In this document: positions 61,850 to 64,000 of the stretch, piece by piece
Layout of the letters: each line of letters begins with the position of its first letter
How positions within the stretch are numbered: position 1 is the first letter of the stretch
Origin: Chloroflexota bacterium
GTDB lineage: Bacteria; Chloroflexota; Anaerolineae; SpSt-313
Direction of reading: 5' to 3'
Assembly (NCBI GenBank): GCA_029553955.1
Contig: JAKPJZ010000110.1
Location: 1-64,000, forward strand
DNA: 64,000 nt
Notes under the pieces: generated by a model
The model's input: the letters and a program-made list of their open reading frames with translations, nothing else
Told to the model about the DNA's origin: nothing
The model's database searches: none
Translations under genes and position numbers: made by a program

Positions 61850-62331
61850 CGCCCGCCGAGTTGCAGCATCTGGCTGCCCGCTTTGCGCGCGGCCCCGTCA
61901 TGCCCTGCGGCAGCGAGCGCCATGTCTACCTGTGGCGCGGCACGCCAGGCGCCCTGATCGCCCTGCTGCCGCCCGGCCGCCACATGCGCCTGGACCTCCA
62001 TGAGCTCGCCGGCGCGCTGCCCGCCAAGCCGATAGAGCCCGAGGGCGCGCGCCGGGCCATCGCGCGTGCCATAGAGCGGGCGCTGCGCGCCGCGGACGTC
62101 GGGCCAGCCGCCCAGCAGTTCGTTGTCGTGACCGGCTGCGAACTGTTGATGCGCTACAGCGTCTCCCTGGGCACGCTCTACCAGGCGGCGTGCGATAGCC
62201 GTATGGTCATCCTCGTCGTGCCATCGTACGCCGCGCCTGCGCATCCCCTGCCGCGCTACGTCGAATTCCGGCCCGACGCCACCTATGCCTATCTCAAGCC
62301 CTCGCTGGAGGATATGGCCATCATTCAATAG
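61846..62331 (+). CDS. Small protein of the defence operon (BrxF/BrxB-like position)
   Basis: 161 aa. Hydrophilic, with MRLDLHELAGALP, RRAIARAIERALRAADVG, QFVVVTGCELLMRYSVSLGT and ILVVPSYAAPAHPLPRYVEF. The region after TGCELL (a Sensor-like VVVTG, then the arrangement LYQAACDSRMVILVVPS) recalls the C-terminal half of BrxF, but no Walker A is present, so it may be a degenerate AAA-like subunit or a new component. GTG start overlapping the previous stop; 48 nt before the ATPase gene. Confidence 0.45.
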   Translation: MTPAELQHLAARFARGPVMPCGSERHVYLWRGTPGALIALLPPGRHMRLDLHELAGALPAKPIEPEGARRAIARAIERALRAADVGPAAQQFVVVTGCELLMRYSVSLGTLYQAACDSRMVILVVPSYAAPAHPLPRYVEFRPDATYAYLKPSLEDMAIIQ

Positions 62332-62379
62332 CCCTGTGATGAGGCCCCGCGAGAGCAAAGACTGTCACGAGGAGGTGCC

Positions 62380-64000
62380 ATGAAACGCCTGCCCATCGGG
62401 GAACTGGTTGTCTCCAAGCCCCAGCCCCCGGCGACGCTGTTGCTCGTGCCTTCGTTCCGCGAGCATGCGGCGGAGACCGTCGGGAGCTACATCTTCACCG
62501 ACACCATCCGCAGCCATGTGGAGACCATCCTCGACTCGGTCGCCCGTGGCGCAGGGCAGGCCTTCTGGGTGCAGGCCGAGTACGGCGCGGGCAAGACGCA
62601 CTTTCTCGCCGCGTTGGCTGCGCTGCTGGCCGATACGTCTGAAGACCTCTGGAGCCACGTCTCCGACGATGACGTCCGCTTGTACAGGAGCCGCCTTCAG
62701 AACGTGCGTCTCTTCCCGGTGGTGTTGTCACTGCGCGGCGAGAGCCACGCCGATCCCCTGACCCAACAGTCATTGCTCGACGTCGTCATCGATAGGGGGC
62801 TGCGGCCTGCCATCGAACACGCCGGCATCGACCAGGTGCAGCTCACGGCCGCCGATGACATTATGCGTTGGTTCGACACCTCCGCCTCCGATGCCCTCAA
62901 AGCTGATATCGACACCTATGTGGTCGGCGAGACGGGCACATCCCTGGCGGCCTACCGCTCCGTCGAAGGCAACGAGCCGGCTGCCCGGCTGGTGATGGCC
63001 TATTGTCATGAGCATGCCATCAATCCTGTCATTGCCGCGGCGGTCAAGTCCCGTCTCGCCCACATCTACCGCCAGATTGTCGGCGCCTCCGCAGGGCGCT
63101 ACACCGGCATCTTGTTCGTGATCGATGAGTATGAGGGCTGGGAGAGGAGCCGCACGCATCCGCAGGCAGTCAGCCAGGATGCCGAGCTGCTTGAAACCCT
63201 CGGCTACTTGCTGCCCAAAGACCTCGGACTCCAGGTCTACACCGTCGTCGCCTCGCAGAGCGCCATGGCGGCCAAGCTCGTCGGCGGCCAGGAAGGCGAC
63301 CGCTTCATCCAGATGCCACTGCTCGCCGAGCGCAACGCGCACGACTATGACATCATCATCTCCCGGCGCGTGCGCGGCCTGAACCCCGACCGCTTGCCCG
63401 AGATCAACGACCACTACACCTACTGCCAGAGCAAGTTCCAGTTCGCCGCCGGTCTGTCGCAGGGCGAGTTCGCCGACGTCTTCCCCTTCCAGCCCCGCTG
63501 CTTCGAAGTCGTGCGCCGCATCACCGCCCGCGACCTGCCCACAGCGCGCTCAGGCATCCTGATCTTCCACCAGGTGGTCAACGATCCCGAGCTGCTGCGC
63601 CGCAGCAGCCTGGTTCGGGCCAGCGATATGCTGCGCAGCCAGCACCTTGTCAAGGATTGCTTCGCCACGCCGGCCTACAAGGACGCCTTCGCCGCCTACC
63701 GCTCGGCGGCCGAAGCGCTGCCGGAGCTTCCTGGCCTCGAGCCCTCAGACCTCTCGCTGGCCCAGGACGTGCTCGCCACCCTCTTCCTCTGGTACCTGGC
63801 GTATGTCGACACCCCGCGCCCTATGTCCATCCAGGACCTGGCAGAGGCCACGCTGACGACCGACGACGTTCTCAAGGCCGAGGATAGCGTCGCCTACGTG
63901 CTCATGCAGATGCGGCCGCTGCCCCAGGTCACGTTCGATGACAGGAACGCCGGCTTTGAGCCCAAGGGCGGCGATGGGCCTTCGGTTCTGGCCCTCTTCA
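62380..64000 (+). CDS. Large P-loop ATPase, BREX BrxC/PglY-like (partial)
   Basis: 540 residues seen before the right edge cuts it. Walker A is AEYGAGKTHFLAALAALLA (Lys72) and the Walker B-like stretch is GILFVIDEYEGWERS (Asp249-Glu250), with VVASQSAMAAKLVGG as a possible sensor region. Size, motif spacing and the neighbouring small genes fit the BrxC/PglY ATPases of BREX systems or DUF6079-type relatives. GGAGGTGCC precedes ATG 62380. The methylase (PglX), phosphatase (PglZ) and helicase/protease genes would be expected to the right. Confidence 0.6.
   Translation, partial: MKRLPIGELVVSKPQPPATLLLVPSFREHAAETVGSYIFTDTIRSHVETILDSVARGAGQAFWVQAEYGAGKTHFLAALAALLADTSEDLWSHVSDDDVRLYRSRLQNVRLFPVVLSLRGESHADPLTQQSLLDVVIDRGLRPAIEHAGIDQVQLTAADDIMRWFDTSASDALKADIDTYVVGETGTSLAAYRSVEGNEPAARLVMAYCHEHAINPVIAAAVKSRLAHIYRQIVGASAGRYTGILFVIDEYEGWERSRTHPQAVSQDAELLETLGYLLPKDLGLQVYTVVASQSAMAAKLVGGQEGDRFIQMPLLAERNAHDYDIIISRRVRGLNPDRLPEINDHYTYCQSKFQFAAGLSQGEFADVFPFQPRCFEVVRRITARDLPTARSGILIFHQVVNDPELLRRSSLVRASDMLRSQHLVKDCFATPAYKDAFAAYRSAAEALPELPGLEPSDLSLAQDVLATLFLWYLAYVDTPRPMSIQDLAEATLTTDDVLKAEDSVAYVLMQMRPLPQVTFDDRNAGFEPKGGDGPSVLALF

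Overview
The window is GC-rich bacterial chromosome. Gene content and style point to Chloroflexota (Anaerolineae-like): a fused glyQS, a split gcvPA/gcvPB glycine cleavage system, trmFO, paired ArsA-type ATPases, YfhO and many small palindromic repeats. This is inference, because no rRNA gene is present. Most genes look vertically inherited. Promoter-like -35/-10 pairs, most with a 17-bp spacer, can be read in front of many transcription units.

Layout. 1-1150: the 3' end of an unrecognised gene running into a repeat-dense tract. 1.2-6.3 kb: HypE/AIRS-like protein, a large membrane protein carrying a palindromic insert, a 27-bp hairpin array, deoC and recO. 6.3-11.1 kb: a possible 324-bp MITE, glyQS, an MBL hydrolase and an AMMECR1 protein. 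11.3-15.1 kb (minus): M23 lipoprotein, then an acyltransferase / PimA-like mannosyltransferase / CDP-alcohol phosphatidyltransferase operon resembling the actinobacterial PIM locus. 15.2-20.5 kb: gcvT-H-PA-PB and mobB. 20.7-24.0 kb (minus): mtnP, tmRNA, smpB and an S41 protease. 24.2-24.9 kb: a Phd/RelE-type toxin-antitoxin pair. 24.9-28 kb (minus): glk, tal and a TPR membrane protein. 28-30.7 kb (minus): two ArsA-family ATPases with two paralogous small membrane-associated proteins. 31-41.4 kb (minus): cstA, hflX, an aminotransferase, an M28 peptidase, a broken TIM-barrel isomerase, trmFO and mutS. 41.5-48.8 kb: a ROK kinase, rnc and smc, with scpB converging on smc, then two small envelope proteins. 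49-56.5 kb: YfhO, HD-GYP, a PilN/PilO/LysM-like trio and an amidohydrolase. 56.6-58.4 kb: a small membrane protein, an ECF sigma factor and its anti-sigma. 58.4-60.4 kb: a truncated tyrosine recombinase, tRNA-Arg(UCU) and a membrane-anchored unknown. 60.8-64 kb: the start of a probable BREX-like defence operon that runs off the edge.

The most distinctive feature is a set of 48-90-nt inverted repeats at gene ends. Several are perfect and some have no spacer. Their sequences mostly differ, although three share outer-arm motifs. Other notable points are a 76-78-bp inverted-repeat element that ends one gene (mobB) and joins two others (isomerase and M28 peptidase), the four-gene ArsA operon, a cysteine-rich insert in GcvPB, and the BREX-like operon with its structured leader.
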